From the NCBI GenBank assembly GCA_964348015.1, contig CAYGBC010000039.1, forward strand, positions 113,209 through 177,208: a stretch of DNA of 64,000 nucleotides, in the 5' to 3' direction. The notes below the pieces were generated by a model. That model was not told the DNA's origin. It saw only the letters and a list, made by a program, of their open reading frames with translations, and did no database searches. Below are positions 42,040 through 50,627 of this stretch, in pieces. Source of the stretch: SOIA01 sp964348015 (GTDB taxonomy: Bacteria > Acidobacteriota > Aminicenantia > Aminicenantales > Aminicenantaceae). Position numbers and translations under genes: made by a program. Every line of letters starts with the position of its first letter. The first letter of the stretch is position 1.

Positions 42040-42068
42040 ATTAAAGGATATGTTTTCTTGCTTGTCAA
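42040..42068 (-). promoter_or_regulatory. Promoter of the B12-riboswitch/btuB transcript
   Basis: Minus strand TTGACA (42068-42063), a 17-nt spacer and TTTAAT (42045-42040). This is the same pair of hexamers and spacing as the sdh promoter. The transcript would start near 42033, about 40 nt before the riboswitch core. Confidence 0.75.
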
Positions 42069-42080
42069 GTGTTGATGCTG

Positions 42081-42128
42081 CAAAAAGAAGGGCAGGCTGT
42101 CATTTTCCGTGGGAAAAATGACAGCCTG
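42081..42128 (-). terminator. Hairpin terminator of a small upstream transcription unit
   Basis: Minus strand CAGGCTGTCATTTTTCCC pairs with GGAAAATGACAGCCTG around a short loop (42128-42093), giving a stem of about 16 pairs with one mismatch or bulge, then CCCTTCTTTTTGC. It precedes the btuB promoter and closes the unit carrying the 30-codon ORF. Confidence 0.65.
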
Positions 42129-42142
42129 TTGAAGGGGATAAA

Positions 42143-42235
42143 TCAGTAGATAAGGGGATTTATCTGAAACTCCCAGTAAAAAGGAGGGGTTAAAAGGAGG
42201 GTTTGCACTGTGCGTGGTGCTTTTTTCTTGCTCAT
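42143..42235 (-). CDS. Candidate 30-residue peptide in its own transcription unit
   Basis: The ATG at 42235 is preceded by GGAG at 7-nt spacing. The peptide has a basic start (MSKKKAPRTVQT), a hydrophobic middle and an aromatic end (PPFYWEFQINPLIY), then TGA. A promoter lies about 80 nt upstream and a terminator hairpin starts 15 nt downstream, so the ORF fills a compact transcript of about 220 nt. It has no Cys. It might be a leader peptide, a small membrane-active protein or a ribosomal-peptide precursor, though no maturation enzyme is adjacent; or the transcript may act as RNA. Family not recognised. Confidence 0.45.
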   Translation of the reverse strand: MSKKKAPRTVQTLLLTPPFYWEFQINPLIY

Positions 42236-42311
42236 CTTTGTGCTCCATATATTAATACGCAGAAATTAAAAAAAAAGTTGCAGAATTTTAAATTCTCTCA
42301 TAAAAATTATT

Positions 42312-42340
42312 ATTAAAAGAATGTCTGTTGATAATGTCAG
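42312..42340 (-). promoter_or_regulatory. Promoter of the small transcription unit upstream of the B12 riboswitch
   Basis: Minus strand CTGACA (42340-42335), a 17-nt spacer and TTTAAT (42317-42312). It uses the same -10 and spacing as the btuB and sdh promoters. Transcription would begin near 42305. Confidence 0.6.
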
Positions 42341-42673
42341 GCTGTTTCACGAGAATGGCTATTCAGTTTAACGGTGTGTGTTTATATGGCTGAAGAAACT
42401 CGATGGAAGGTTTTCCAGCGGAAAAAGAGAATTAAACAGGATTTTTCTGGCAAGAAAGGACAGAGAATCGAGTTTTTTTGTTTTTTGCCTTCCCCCTTTT
42501 ATTAATACTACTACATAATTATATCATGAATTTTATTTCGATTTCAACATATTTTTTACAGTTTCAATAAATAGGCTGTTTGTACCCTTTTTTAACACGT
42601 TATGGCCTCAAAAAGCGCCTTTTTTTCCCTTTTTTGCAGAGGAATGAAATAATGCGGCCCTTTTTCAGGCTCT

Positions 42674-42702
42674 TTGACTATCCCTCCTAATTTTTTTAGA
42701 AT
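42674..42702 (+). promoter_or_regulatory. Promoter of the PLP decarboxylase gene
   Basis: TTGACT (42674-42679), a 17-nt spacer and TAGAAT (42697-42702), about 64 nt before the chosen start codon. Confidence 0.65.
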
Positions 42703-42765
42703 GACCCCACAAAGGAGAGTGGGAATGAGGTATTAAGTCTTTCCTTGGCACAAAGGAGCATGATC

Positions 42766-44181
42766 ATGGAAATGGACAAAAAATTATTCAGGCAATTTGG
42801 GTATAAATTTGTCGATTGGGTGTCTGATTACATGGGTGGATTGGAAAATTTTCCTGTGTGTTCTCCAGCCGAACCCGGGGATATCCGGAGGAAACTGCCG
42901 TCCGAACCTCCGGCTCAGGGAGAGTCGATGGAGAAGATTTTTCAGGATTTTCAAGAGACAATCATTCCTGGAGTCACGCACTGGCAGCATCCCTCCTGGT
43001 TTGCTTATTTTCCAGCGAACAACAGCCCTCCCTCCATCCTGGCAGAGCTTCTCACTGCCGGCATCGGCGCCCAGTGCATGATCTGGCAGACATCTCCGGC
43101 CGCAGCCGAACTTGAAGAGGTTGTTTTGGAATGGTTGCGCCAGATGATCGGCCTCCCAGAGGGAATGGCAGGGGTCATCCAGGATACAGCGTCTACCGCC
43201 ACTTTGGTGGCTCTTCTCACTGCCAGGGAAAAAGCAACGAATTTTGAAGCGAATCAGAAAGGGATCCAAAAGCCACTGGTCGTGTATGCTTCCGAGGAGA
43301 CCCATTCCAGCATAGAGAAAGGCGTGAAAATTGCCGGATTGGGACGAGAGCACCTGCGCTATATCTCCACCGATCAATCGTTTGCGATGTTGCCTTCTCA
43401 GCTTGAAGAAGCAGTGGAACAAGATAAGAAAAAAGGCCTGAAGCCTGCATGTGTCGTCGCCACAATCGGGACTACATCTTCCACTGCTGTAGACCCCTTG
43501 GCTCCGATCGGGGATATTTGTCGGCGTCATGGACTCTGGCTCCATGTGGACGCGGCCTTTGCCGGGACAGCCGCCATCCTTCCCGAAAAAAGGTGGATAA
43601 TCGAAGGGGCTGAACACGTGGATTCATTTGTGTTCAATCCTCACAAGTGGATGCTGACGAACTTTGACTGTTCAGCCTATTTTGTAAAAGACCCGGGCAC
43701 TCTGATCCAGACGTTTGAGATCCATCCGGAATACTTGAAGACAGGGCTGGACAGCCAGGTGAAAAATTTCCGTGACTGGGGAATTCAGCTGGGAAGACGG
43801 TTCCGGGCGCTGAAGCTCTGGTTTGTCATCCGTTCTTACGGGGTGCAGGGCCTTCAGAAAATTGTGAGAGAGCATCTCCGCCTGGCTCAGTTGTTCAAGG
43901 GGTGGGTGGAGAAACACGAAATGTTCGAGCTGATGGCCCCTGTCGACTTCAGCCTTGTCTGTTTTCGGTTGAATGACGGGAGAAATGAGGACGAACTCCA
44001 TGACTTGAACAAAAAACTTCTGGAGAGCATCAATCAGACTGGAAAGGTGTTTCTCACACACACGACTTTGCGGGGAAAATACGTCATCCGGCTGGCGATC
44101 GCATCTCGGACGACTCAGGAGCGACATGTGAAAGAAGCCTGGGATCTGATCACGTCAAAGGCTGTGGAGGTCCTCGGTTGA
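42766..44181 (+). CDS. PLP-dependent aromatic amino-acid decarboxylase family (group II)
   Basis: The 471-residue enzyme resembles aromatic-L-amino-acid/tyrosine decarboxylases. Features are PGVTHWQHPSWFAYFPANN, VIQDTASTATLVALLTARE, LHVDAAFAGTAAI (PLP-ring Asp) and the Schiff-base Lys in FNPHKWMLTNFDCSAYF. It would decarboxylate an aromatic amino acid to the amine; aldehyde-synthase variants of this fold exist. The third ATG at 42766 has AAGGAG at good spacing, whereas that site abuts the ATG at 42760 and follows the TTG at 42745. The nearby B3/B4-domain gene is transcribed the same way. The exact substrate cannot be told. Confidence 0.9.
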   Translation: MEMDKKLFRQFGYKFVDWVSDYMGGLENFPVCSPAEPGDIRRKLPSEPPAQGESMEKIFQDFQETIIPGVTHWQHPSWFAYFPANNSPPSILAELLTAGIGAQCMIWQTSPAAAELEEVVLEWLRQMIGLPEGMAGVIQDTASTATLVALLTAREKATNFEANQKGIQKPLVVYASEETHSSIEKGVKIAGLGREHLRYISTDQSFAMLPSQLEEAVEQDKKKGLKPACVVATIGTTSSTAVDPLAPIGDICRRHGLWLHVDAAFAGTAAILPEKRWIIEGAEHVDSFVFNPHKWMLTNFDCSAYFVKDPGTLIQTFEIHPEYLKTGLDSQVKNFRDWGIQLGRRFRALKLWFVIRSYGVQGLQKIVREHLRLAQLFKGWVEKHEMFELMAPVDFSLVCFRLNDGRNEDELHDLNKKLLESINQTGKVFLTHTTLRGKYVIRLAIASRTTQERHVKEAWDLITSKAVEVLG

Positions 44182-44293
44182 TCTCTCTGTTTCAAGTACG
44201 GAAAATCCGGGCAAAATACCTTGATTTCAGGATGGCCCAGACAATTCTTCGGGATCGCAGGGATATTCGCCATGGATTTCAAGGAGTCAAAAG

Positions 44294-44995
44294 GTGAAGC
44301 TGAGGATTGAAAGGCAGATCTTTGAGAAATTTCCAGGACTCAACCTGGGAGTGGTGATTGCGCGACAGATCGACAATCACGGCAAAAATGATGAACTCGC
44401 GCGTATGATACGAAAGAGGGAAGAGGAAATCCGAAAAGCTTTCAATGCGGAAACTCTCTCACAGGAGCCAAAGATCGAATCCTGGAGGAAGGCGTATTCC
44501 TCATTCGGGGCCAAACCGAAAAAATACAAAAGTTCGGTGGAGAGTCTTTTCCGGATGATTCTCAAAGGAATCGATCTGCGGCCTATCAGCAAGATCGTTG
44601 ACATTTATAATTACATTTCCATCAAGCACATGGTTCCCGCCGGTGGAGACGATATTGCGAAAGTTGAGGGAGATATTGTTCTCAGGATTGCTCGAGGAAA
44701 TGAGCCCTTTACGGCCCTCAATTCTGAAGAAATGGAAACTGCAAAAGAAGGGGAGGTCATATACTCTGATGATAAAGAAGTTCTGTGCCGCAGATGGAAC
44801 TGGCGGGAATGTGATAAGACAAAAATGACTGAAAAAACCAGGGATGTTGTCCTGGTCGTCGAAGGACTCCCTCCTGTATCTCAAGCTGAGATTTCCGCTC
44901 TTATCGACGAATTAGGCCAGATGGTCAAGGTATACTGCGACGGAGATATCGAGACAGCTGTTCTGAATGAAGCGAATGTCGCGATCGAGATTTGA
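44294..44995 (+). CDS. B3/B4 tRNA-binding-domain protein
   Basis: The 233-residue protein resembles the stand-alone B3/B4 domain of phenylalanyl-tRNA synthetase beta chains. Characteristic stretches are SWRKAYSSFGAKPKKYKSSVE, IVDIYNYISIKHMVPAGGDD and YSDDKEVLCRRWNWREC. Such proteins are thought to edit or bind mischarged tRNA, though few have been tested. GTG is the start codon, with AAGGAG 7 nt before it. It lies 112 nt after the decarboxylase and converges on the GH172-type gene. Confidence 0.82.
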   Translation: MKLRIERQIFEKFPGLNLGVVIARQIDNHGKNDELARMIRKREEEIRKAFNAETLSQEPKIESWRKAYSSFGAKPKKYKSSVESLFRMILKGIDLRPISKIVDIYNYISIKHMVPAGGDDIAKVEGDIVLRIARGNEPFTALNSEEMETAKEGEVIYSDDKEVLCRRWNWRECDKTKMTEKTRDVVLVVEGLPPVSQAEISALIDELGQMVKVYCDGDIETAVLNEANVAIEI

Positions 44996-45072
44996 TCATT
45001 TTGATAGATATTGTGTTTGGCGTTTGAAGCCTGAATTCTTTTCTGCGTGTTTAAAAAATCCTTTTTTCAAAA

Positions 45073-47103
45073 TCATTGTTCTTTTATCTCAGTGCTTGAA
45101 CGCAGAATTCCCTCAGGATCGATAAATCGGACATAGAATCCCCAGCCGCCTCCACCCTGAAGGACCTTGACCAGGAGGGTGTTCCGCCCTTTCTTCAGCT
45201 CGACCGGGATGGTGTCTTGGTCCGGGTAGGCGCCGCGGTAGGCCGGGTTGGAATGGACGAGCTCGTTGTTGAGCCAGATGCGGACTCCGTCATCGCTCCC
45301 GATCAGGAGATGCGCCTTGAGGTCTTCAGGCGAGAAAACATATGCCAGGCCGTAGGCGATGGCCTGCTCATTCGGCTCCAGAAGCCCAGCCAGGTTGACG
45401 AATCCTGACTCTTTCGTCTGGATCTTTCTCCACTTGAGTTCGAGATTGTTTTTCCCTTTGTATATTTTCTTCAAGTTTAGCTCCCGCTCTGGGGGGAAGG
45501 CTGTTTGAAGATAACTCATATTCGGTGCGTCGAAAGGGCCAATAAGATTCCATTCTTTGATGAAACGCCGTGAAGAGGGAGAAAGGGTCATCCCGACAAA
45601 AGCCAGGTCCATGCCGTCAGAGCGAGCAGCTTTTCCGGTCACCTGGAAATTGATCTCGTTCTCGCCGGATTGAAGACGAACGTTCTTCAAGGTCAGCTTT
45701 GCAATTGTTTTTTCTGAGGAATAGCCTTCGAAAATTTCGGACTTGAAGGGCAGGATGTTTTCTTTCCCTTTAATACCGGAGACTTTGAAATTCCCCATCG
45801 CGGGCCCCTTGAGAAAATAGAGATCGAGGTTGTAGTGTTCTCCGAAATCAACCGAGAAAGCCAGAGTTGCCTCCGACCCTTTCAGCGCTCTCTCAGTCGA
45901 GAGTGAGGGGTATCGGTTTCCCGACTGGTTGTAGAAAGACGTGAGCTGAACGGAAAGATCCTCGGCTTTATAAACCATTCCCGAGAGCTTGTCTCTGTAT
46001 GTCGTGATTTTTCTTCCTTTGAGCTCTTCCCACTCCGGAAGGAGGAAGCCGCCTGGAGATTCCAGGGCAAACGGGAGTCTCTCCTCCATTGGAGGAAGAG
46101 GAGGAAAAGATTTGTGGGGTTCACTCTGATACCAGTAGGCGACGGATGAGAAGAAGTCGGAGCGGTCGTTGGCATGTCCATGTTCGATAGTTACTCGAAT
46201 CGATTTCTTGAATGGTATGGGGTCAGGAATGTGGAATCGGTAGACAGTCGCTTTCGCACCAGTCTTGAAATCCGGCTCCTGAAGAGGACAACCGTAGAAC
46301 AAATTTTCGTCCTCTCTCATTCCCCATGCGTCGGAGAAGTAGTCCTCTGAACCTGTGCCGTAGAGCGAAGGCGTCTCCTCGCCGTCCACATAAATCATGT
46401 CATCCCCTTCTCCCCACCATCCCATGGAACGCTGCAGAATGCTCAAGTTGCAGCCGACATAGTGACCGCGGCCCGCAGCCTCGAGGAAGAGGTAGTTTTT
46501 CCCGGGTGGGCAGGGCATTTCCTGACGGTATTGAGCGTGAAAATACGGGGTGTCAGGAGAAAGTCCGGGGAGTTCTCTGTAATCGATGTAATAGTAGAAA
46601 GCCCCGACTGTCCGAGTGCCTTCGTTTGTCGCTGTGATCCGGGCGGATTTCCGAAACGGCATGAACCAGTAGCAGTTGCGCGCTCGCCCTTGGGAAGAAC
46701 AGTTGATGGGCAGTGAGCTGAAGTTTCGATTCAGTCCGTGTCCCACTCCAAAAAAATCTCCAATCGGAGCTTCAACGGAGGGAGAAGCTTCTCCATCCCA
46801 GTACAGCCTCAATATGATCTTCCGTCCGTAAAACGGCTCCGCAGAGATAGTGACCCAGATGTGGTGGATGGCCGCCGGCCCATTAATTTCTGCAAGGACA
46901 GCTGTTTTTCCAGGTTCGATCGACAGCCTGTCCCTGTTTCCTCCTGTTCGGTCATAGGAAGAGATGCGTTTACTGGTGTAGTTTTGGTGCTGCCCCAGCT
47001 GGCTGAGTAAATCCTGGACTTGGCTGGGGATCGGGCTTGCTGCGCTCAGGAGAAACACAGATAAAATGAAAAGAGATATTCCTCGTTTGAGAAAAATATT
47101 CAT
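45073..47103 (-). CDS. DUF2961/GH172-type secreted glycoside hydrolase-like protein
   Basis: The 676-residue exported protein has a signal peptide (GISLFILSVFLLSAASPIPS). The DUF2961 region (residues of about 40-350) includes KRISSYDRTGGNRD, IHHIWVTIS, LYWDGEASPSVEAPIGDFFG and the acidic motif YGTGSEDYFSDAWG. GH172 enzymes with this fold act on fructose- or arabinose-containing glycans. The C-terminal 150 residues resemble a PA14-like or lectin-like domain (LLIGSDDGVRIWLNNELVHS and LLVKVLQGGGGWGFYVRF). Secreted or periplasmic carbohydrate processing is likely; substrate unknown. Confidence 0.83.
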   Translation of the reverse strand: MNIFLKRGISLFILSVFLLSAASPIPSQVQDLLSQLGQHQNYTSKRISSYDRTGGNRDRLSIEPGKTAVLAEINGPAAIHHIWVTISAEPFYGRKIILRLYWDGEASPSVEAPIGDFFGVGHGLNRNFSSLPINCSSQGRARNCYWFMPFRKSARITATNEGTRTVGAFYYYIDYRELPGLSPDTPYFHAQYRQEMPCPPGKNYLFLEAAGRGHYVGCNLSILQRSMGWWGEGDDMIYVDGEETPSLYGTGSEDYFSDAWGMREDENLFYGCPLQEPDFKTGAKATVYRFHIPDPIPFKKSIRVTIEHGHANDRSDFFSSVAYWYQSEPHKSFPPLPPMEERLPFALESPGGFLLPEWEELKGRKITTYRDKLSGMVYKAEDLSVQLTSFYNQSGNRYPSLSTERALKGSEATLAFSVDFGEHYNLDLYFLKGPAMGNFKVSGIKGKENILPFKSEIFEGYSSEKTIAKLTLKNVRLQSGENEINFQVTGKAARSDGMDLAFVGMTLSPSSRRFIKEWNLIGPFDAPNMSYLQTAFPPERELNLKKIYKGKNNLELKWRKIQTKESGFVNLAGLLEPNEQAIAYGLAYVFSPEDLKAHLLIGSDDGVRIWLNNELVHSNPAYRGAYPDQDTIPVELKKGRNTLLVKVLQGGGGWGFYVRFIDPEGILRSSTEIKEQ

Positions 47104-47154
47104 CCAACCTCTCCTTACTGGACTTTATTCCAGGTTTGGTATTGCTTTCTGGAT

Positions 47155-48690
47155 CTATTTTTGAGGAACGCCTTTTTTCTGGAAGAATGATGTGGCCGGG
47201 GCAGTCCTCACATTTTCCGGTTTCACATCGAGCGGAAAGACCTGGTAGATCTTGTCTTCTTCAAGGATCTCCTCCGGCATGTTCGGGTTGGCGTAGGTGA
47301 TCGGAGACGGCGTGTTGTTCACCAGAGCCTCCTTGAAGGATTCAGCGTCCTGGGTGATGAGTGCGATGTAGAGATTTTCGAAATTCAGGTATTTTTTAAT
47401 GGCGCGGTTGACGTCTTCGTGTGTGATTTGAGGGAGTCTTTTCTGGACTTCGGCCAGGAAATCTTTGTAGCCATAATACCTCGAGTCCAATTTCCAGCCG
47501 AGGATTTCACTGAGAGTCTGGGCGTAGAGCCGCGTGTAATTCAGGAGATAGGTTCTTGTCAGCTCGAATCTTTCCTCTGGAATGCCTTCCTCCACGAGCT
47601 TTTTAAGCTCCAGGAGGGCCTGCCGCAAAGCGAAATGCCTGTTAGAGTTGGCCAGAGGACGGATCCAGATGGAGAAATACTGCTGCTGGCGGCAGTAATT
47701 CTGTGCCGGAAACTTGCGGCGCCCCTGGATAAAGTGGTCCGCATAGGCATAATCTCCATAATTCTGACCTCTTTCCTCCCGGATTTTCTGGAAGAGCAGA
47801 GAGAGATGCTGTCGATGTTCTCCGAAGTGGGATACAGCGATCCACAGGGCAAAATAGTCATCGTCCGCTTTAGAGAGAGAGACCGGGAATCCCATGGACA
47901 TGGCCGTCGCTGGAGTTCCCTTCTCAGCGATAACGATTTCGAGGCCTTCTGGAATCCGCTGTTCGGGGAGGCTGTGCGGGGGCGTATGTCCCTCCGGAAG
48001 GACCGAGAAATCCTTGGTGATCTTTGAAGGAAAATCCCAGGGATAGCCTCCGATCACTCCGATAGTGATGTTTCCCTGAATAAAATGTTTTTTGTAGAAT
48101 GCTTTGACGTCGTCAAGAGTCAGGGCTTGAAGAGACTCTACTGTCCCGGCTTCATGATGTCCGTAGGGGTGTCCTTCGTACATCATCAGGTTCAGGATCT
48201 CCTTGCCAAACTGCTCATCCATGTTGCTGACAAGAGTCTTTTCCAGAAAATTCGACTGGTTGGTTTTTATCCTTTTGAAATCGTCTTCGCGGAAGCCCGG
48301 GGCCAGGAGCATATCCTTGAAGATGGCATAGTATTTTTCCAGGTTGTCCACATGGACTGTCCCGGTGAATACCGACATCTCTTTGTCCACGCTGAGGCCA
48401 ACAGACGCGGCCATCGGATAGAATTTCTTCTGGATCTCCTTGAAGGTCAAGCTCTGGCTGCCGCCGTTGGCCAGCATGCTCAGAGCAAGCGTGCACAGAC
48501 CCTCTTTTCCCGCAGGGTCGTTGACCGACCCAATATTCAGGAGGATGCGAAAACTGACAAGGGGATTTCCTTCTCGGTAGAGAAACTCAGAGGAGAGTCT
48601 GTCGGGATTAATCCTTCCACAGGAGACCATCGTGAGCGCCAGACCAAGAACTAGGATGCCTGTAAGCACGAATTGAATATGTTTTCTCAT
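47155..48690 (-). CDS. M16-family peptidase-like lipoprotein lacking the zinc motif
   Basis: The protein, of about 511 residues, has a lipoprotein signal (LVLGLALTMVSCG). The two-halved M16 fold is recognisable (EFLYREGNPLVSFRILLNIG, and TIGVIGGYPWDFPSKITKDF), but the HxxEH zinc site is replaced (GLCTLALSMLANGG), so it should be non-catalytic. It begins in an ATGA overlap with the active M16 gene upstream. Such active/inactive pairs form heterodimers in the M16B group, where the inactive partner shapes the substrate chamber. GGAGG lies 8 nt before the ATG at 48690. Confidence 0.87.
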   Translation of the reverse strand: MRKHIQFVLTGILVLGLALTMVSCGRINPDRLSSEFLYREGNPLVSFRILLNIGSVNDPAGKEGLCTLALSMLANGGSQSLTFKEIQKKFYPMAASVGLSVDKEMSVFTGTVHVDNLEKYYAIFKDMLLAPGFREDDFKRIKTNQSNFLEKTLVSNMDEQFGKEILNLMMYEGHPYGHHEAGTVESLQALTLDDVKAFYKKHFIQGNITIGVIGGYPWDFPSKITKDFSVLPEGHTPPHSLPEQRIPEGLEIVIAEKGTPATAMSMGFPVSLSKADDDYFALWIAVSHFGEHRQHLSLLFQKIREERGQNYGDYAYADHFIQGRRKFPAQNYCRQQQYFSIWIRPLANSNRHFALRQALLELKKLVEEGIPEERFELTRTYLLNYTRLYAQTLSEILGWKLDSRYYGYKDFLAEVQKRLPQITHEDVNRAIKKYLNFENLYIALITQDAESFKEALVNNTPSPITYANPNMPEEILEEDKIYQVFPLDVKPENVRTAPATSFFQKKGVPQK

Positions 48691-50030
48691 TGTGTTTTTC
48701 CTCCAGATAGAGTCACCACTGTGCTGTTTGTTTTCACGAAGTATTTTTGACACATGTTCTGAATATCCGCCGGAGTCACTTTATCAAAGAGATCGAAGAG
48801 CTTATTGACGGTTCCAGGATCGGCTGTCAGATTGATGTAGTGGGCGAGCGAGCCGGCGATTCCGTCGGTCGTGCCCAAGGCATTGGCGAAAGAATACTTC
48901 ATGTTGGACTTGATGTCGGCGAGAAGCTCTTCTGGAACAGGTTCTTTTTTTAACCTTTCCAGCTCTTTGAGGATCTCCTGCTCGACATAGGGAAGGTCTT
49001 TCTCATCCTTCACAATTGCATTGAAAGTCAAGAGATAGGGATCACGCCGGTCGGCGAAACTGGCATACAGAGAGAGACATTTCTGCTCTTCGATGACCAG
49101 CTTCTGGTAAAGAGGAGAGGAACGAGAGAAAGAGGTTTCAGCCAGGAGGTCGAGCGCCGCTTTATCGATTGTCTCATCAGAGAACGCGGGGCCGTGGAAA
49201 CCGATGACGAGTCGGGGAAGAGTGTTTGACGGCCATTCGTAGTGAGCTCTTTTGGCTTGTGTCTGAGGAGGTTCTTCAGGGGTCACGAGCGTGTAGTTGG
49301 ATTTTTCCCAGCCGCTGTAGTATTTTCTCACGTATCCCATCAACTCGTTGTGGTCGAAGTCTCCTGCAACGAGAAGGATGGTGTTATCGGGCGCATAAAA
49401 TCGTTTTTTAAAGAGCTGGCTGTACTCAAACTGGTTGGGCATATCCAGGATATCCTGGAGGTAGCCGAGAGTGGTATGTTTGTAGGAGTGTTTCACGAAG
49501 GCCTTATCTCTCAGGGTTTCGAAAAGACGCCTCCCTGGATTGGACACGCTGGCGTAGTATTCGCCTTCGATGACAGGAGCCTCGGTCTTGAGCATTTCTT
49601 CATCATAGTAGAGATTGATGAATCGGTCGGCTTCCGCCTTGATCACTTTTTCCAGATTTTCTCTCCCGGCAAAGACCACAAAATAGCAGGTGTAGTCATC
49701 AGTCGTGTACCCGTTGGTCCCGGCTCCGAGCTCGGTCATAAAGTCATTGTACGCTTCGATTGGCATATCCTTTGTGCCTTTAAACATCATGTGCTCGAAG
49801 AAATGGGCGAATCCGGATTTCCCGGGTTCGATCTCGTTTCGCGAACCCGAACGGATGATGACATAGTGAGAGATGATGTGCGGGTTGTCGAGGGGAATGG
49901 AGACGATTTTAAGTCCGTTTTCCAGGACTTCGATCTTGTAGTCAAAAGGGAAGATTTCGGAACTCCGGAGCAGAGGAGTCAGACAGAAAAGAAGAATGAA
50001 CGAAAGTAAAGCAGAGATGAATCGATTCAT
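48687..50030 (-). CDS. M16-family zinc protease, catalytic subunit
   Basis: The 447-residue exported protease has a signal peptide (FISALLSFILLFCLTPLLRS) and the inverted zinc motif HFFEHMMFKGT near residue 76, with the distal Glu in the EAPVIEGEY region. It is followed by the inactive paralogue with a 4-nt overlap, so the two are probably assembled together in the periplasm as an M16B heterodimer. It may degrade peptides or process exported proteins. The leader region upstream (141 nt to TrmO) contains no recognised signal beyond the ribosome site. Confidence 0.92.
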   Translation of the reverse strand: MNRFISALLSFILLFCLTPLLRSSEIFPFDYKIEVLENGLKIVSIPLDNPHIISHYVIIRSGSRNEIEPGKSGFAHFFEHMMFKGTKDMPIEAYNDFMTELGAGTNGYTTDDYTCYFVVFAGRENLEKVIKAEADRFINLYYDEEMLKTEAPVIEGEYYASVSNPGRRLFETLRDKAFVKHSYKHTTLGYLQDILDMPNQFEYSQLFKKRFYAPDNTILLVAGDFDHNELMGYVRKYYSGWEKSNYTLVTPEEPPQTQAKRAHYEWPSNTLPRLVIGFHGPAFSDETIDKAALDLLAETSFSRSSPLYQKLVIEEQKCLSLYASFADRRDPYLLTFNAIVKDEKDLPYVEQEILKELERLKKEPVPEELLADIKSNMKYSFANALGTTDGIAGSLAHYINLTADPGTVNKLFDLFDKVTPADIQNMCQKYFVKTNSTVVTLSGGKTQ

Positions 50031-50171
50031 TTTTTTATCCTCCTATTGGATTTTTTATTCGAGATGATTCAAAGCCCTCTTCATGGAAAGAGAATATATA
50101 CCAGAAATCTTGCTGAAAAGCGAGAAGCCTAAAGTATCTGATTGCCTCATTTTTCTTTCTGATTTTCCGCA

Positions 50172-50627
50172 TCATTTTTTCATCTTCGACTCCAGCCATC
50201 CGAGCTTGACCTCCGCTTTTTGGTCCCTGGAAGTGTACGGTTTGATGTCCAGGATCGGAGTGTCTTCGATCATATCGATTCCGGACACTGTGATGCGGTT
50301 TTCTTTCCTTTCGAGCACTTTCACGATGGTCATTCCGACGGGATTAGGCCTGTGAGGACTGCGCGTGGAGAAGACTCCTCTTAAGGTGTCGTCGAGTAAA
50401 GGTTGGGTATGAAGACTGTATCCTTCCGATTTATGAAAAATGAAAAGCACAATCAGATGAGAGAATCCATTTATGTCTTTGAGTCCCTCTTCGAATTCCG
50501 GGAATATCTCAAGCTCGCCCTGGACCGTGTCGAATCCTCCTGAATCGGAGTACTTCTTCGAGTCGATATCCTCTGTCTTTTTGAACGGAGAGTGAACGAC
50601 TCCGATCGGCTTAAGCGTGAATTTCAT
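50172..50627 (-). CDS. trmO: TrmO-type tRNA (N6-threonylcarbamoyl-A37) methyltransferase
   Basis: The 151-residue, single-domain protein of the TrmO/UPF0066 family shows PIGVVHSPFKK at the N-terminus, GFSHLIVLFIFH and the signature TRSPHRPNPVGMTIVKVLE. Related enzymes methylate t6A37 in tRNA using S-adenosylmethionine. The extended C-terminal domain of E. coli TrmO is absent, as in many short homologues. Its start lies 17 nt inside the end of the DUF123 gene, so they are co-translated. Confidence 0.9.
   Translation of the reverse strand: MKFTLKPIGVVHSPFKKTEDIDSKKYSDSGGFDTVQGELEIFPEFEEGLKDINGFSHLIVLFIFHKSEGYSLHTQPLLDDTLRGVFSTRSPHRPNPVGMTIVKVLERKENRITVSGIDMIEDTPILDIKPYTSRDQKAEVKLGWLESKMKK

Larger units (their letters stand above)
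42249..42765. other. AT-rich intergenic region before the PLP decarboxylase
   Basis: About 500 nt with long A/T runs and no convincing gene. It holds the minus-strand promoter at 42312-42340 and the plus-strand promoter at 42674-42702. A plus-strand frame of about 40 codons at 42386 lacks a ribosome site. AAAAAGCGCCTTTTTTT near 42613 is a weak hairpin. Confidence 0.5.

Noticed and set aside
41946..42248. 100-codon minus-strand frame across the B12 riboswitch
   Set aside because: It runs through the terminator hairpin and the riboswitch core in a frame different from the 30-codon ORF and lacks a ribosome site.
42386..42505. Short plus-strand frame starting MAEETRWKV
   Set aside because: No Shine-Dalgarno, no promoter and no similarity to its neighbours. 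Probably chance in AT-rich DNA.
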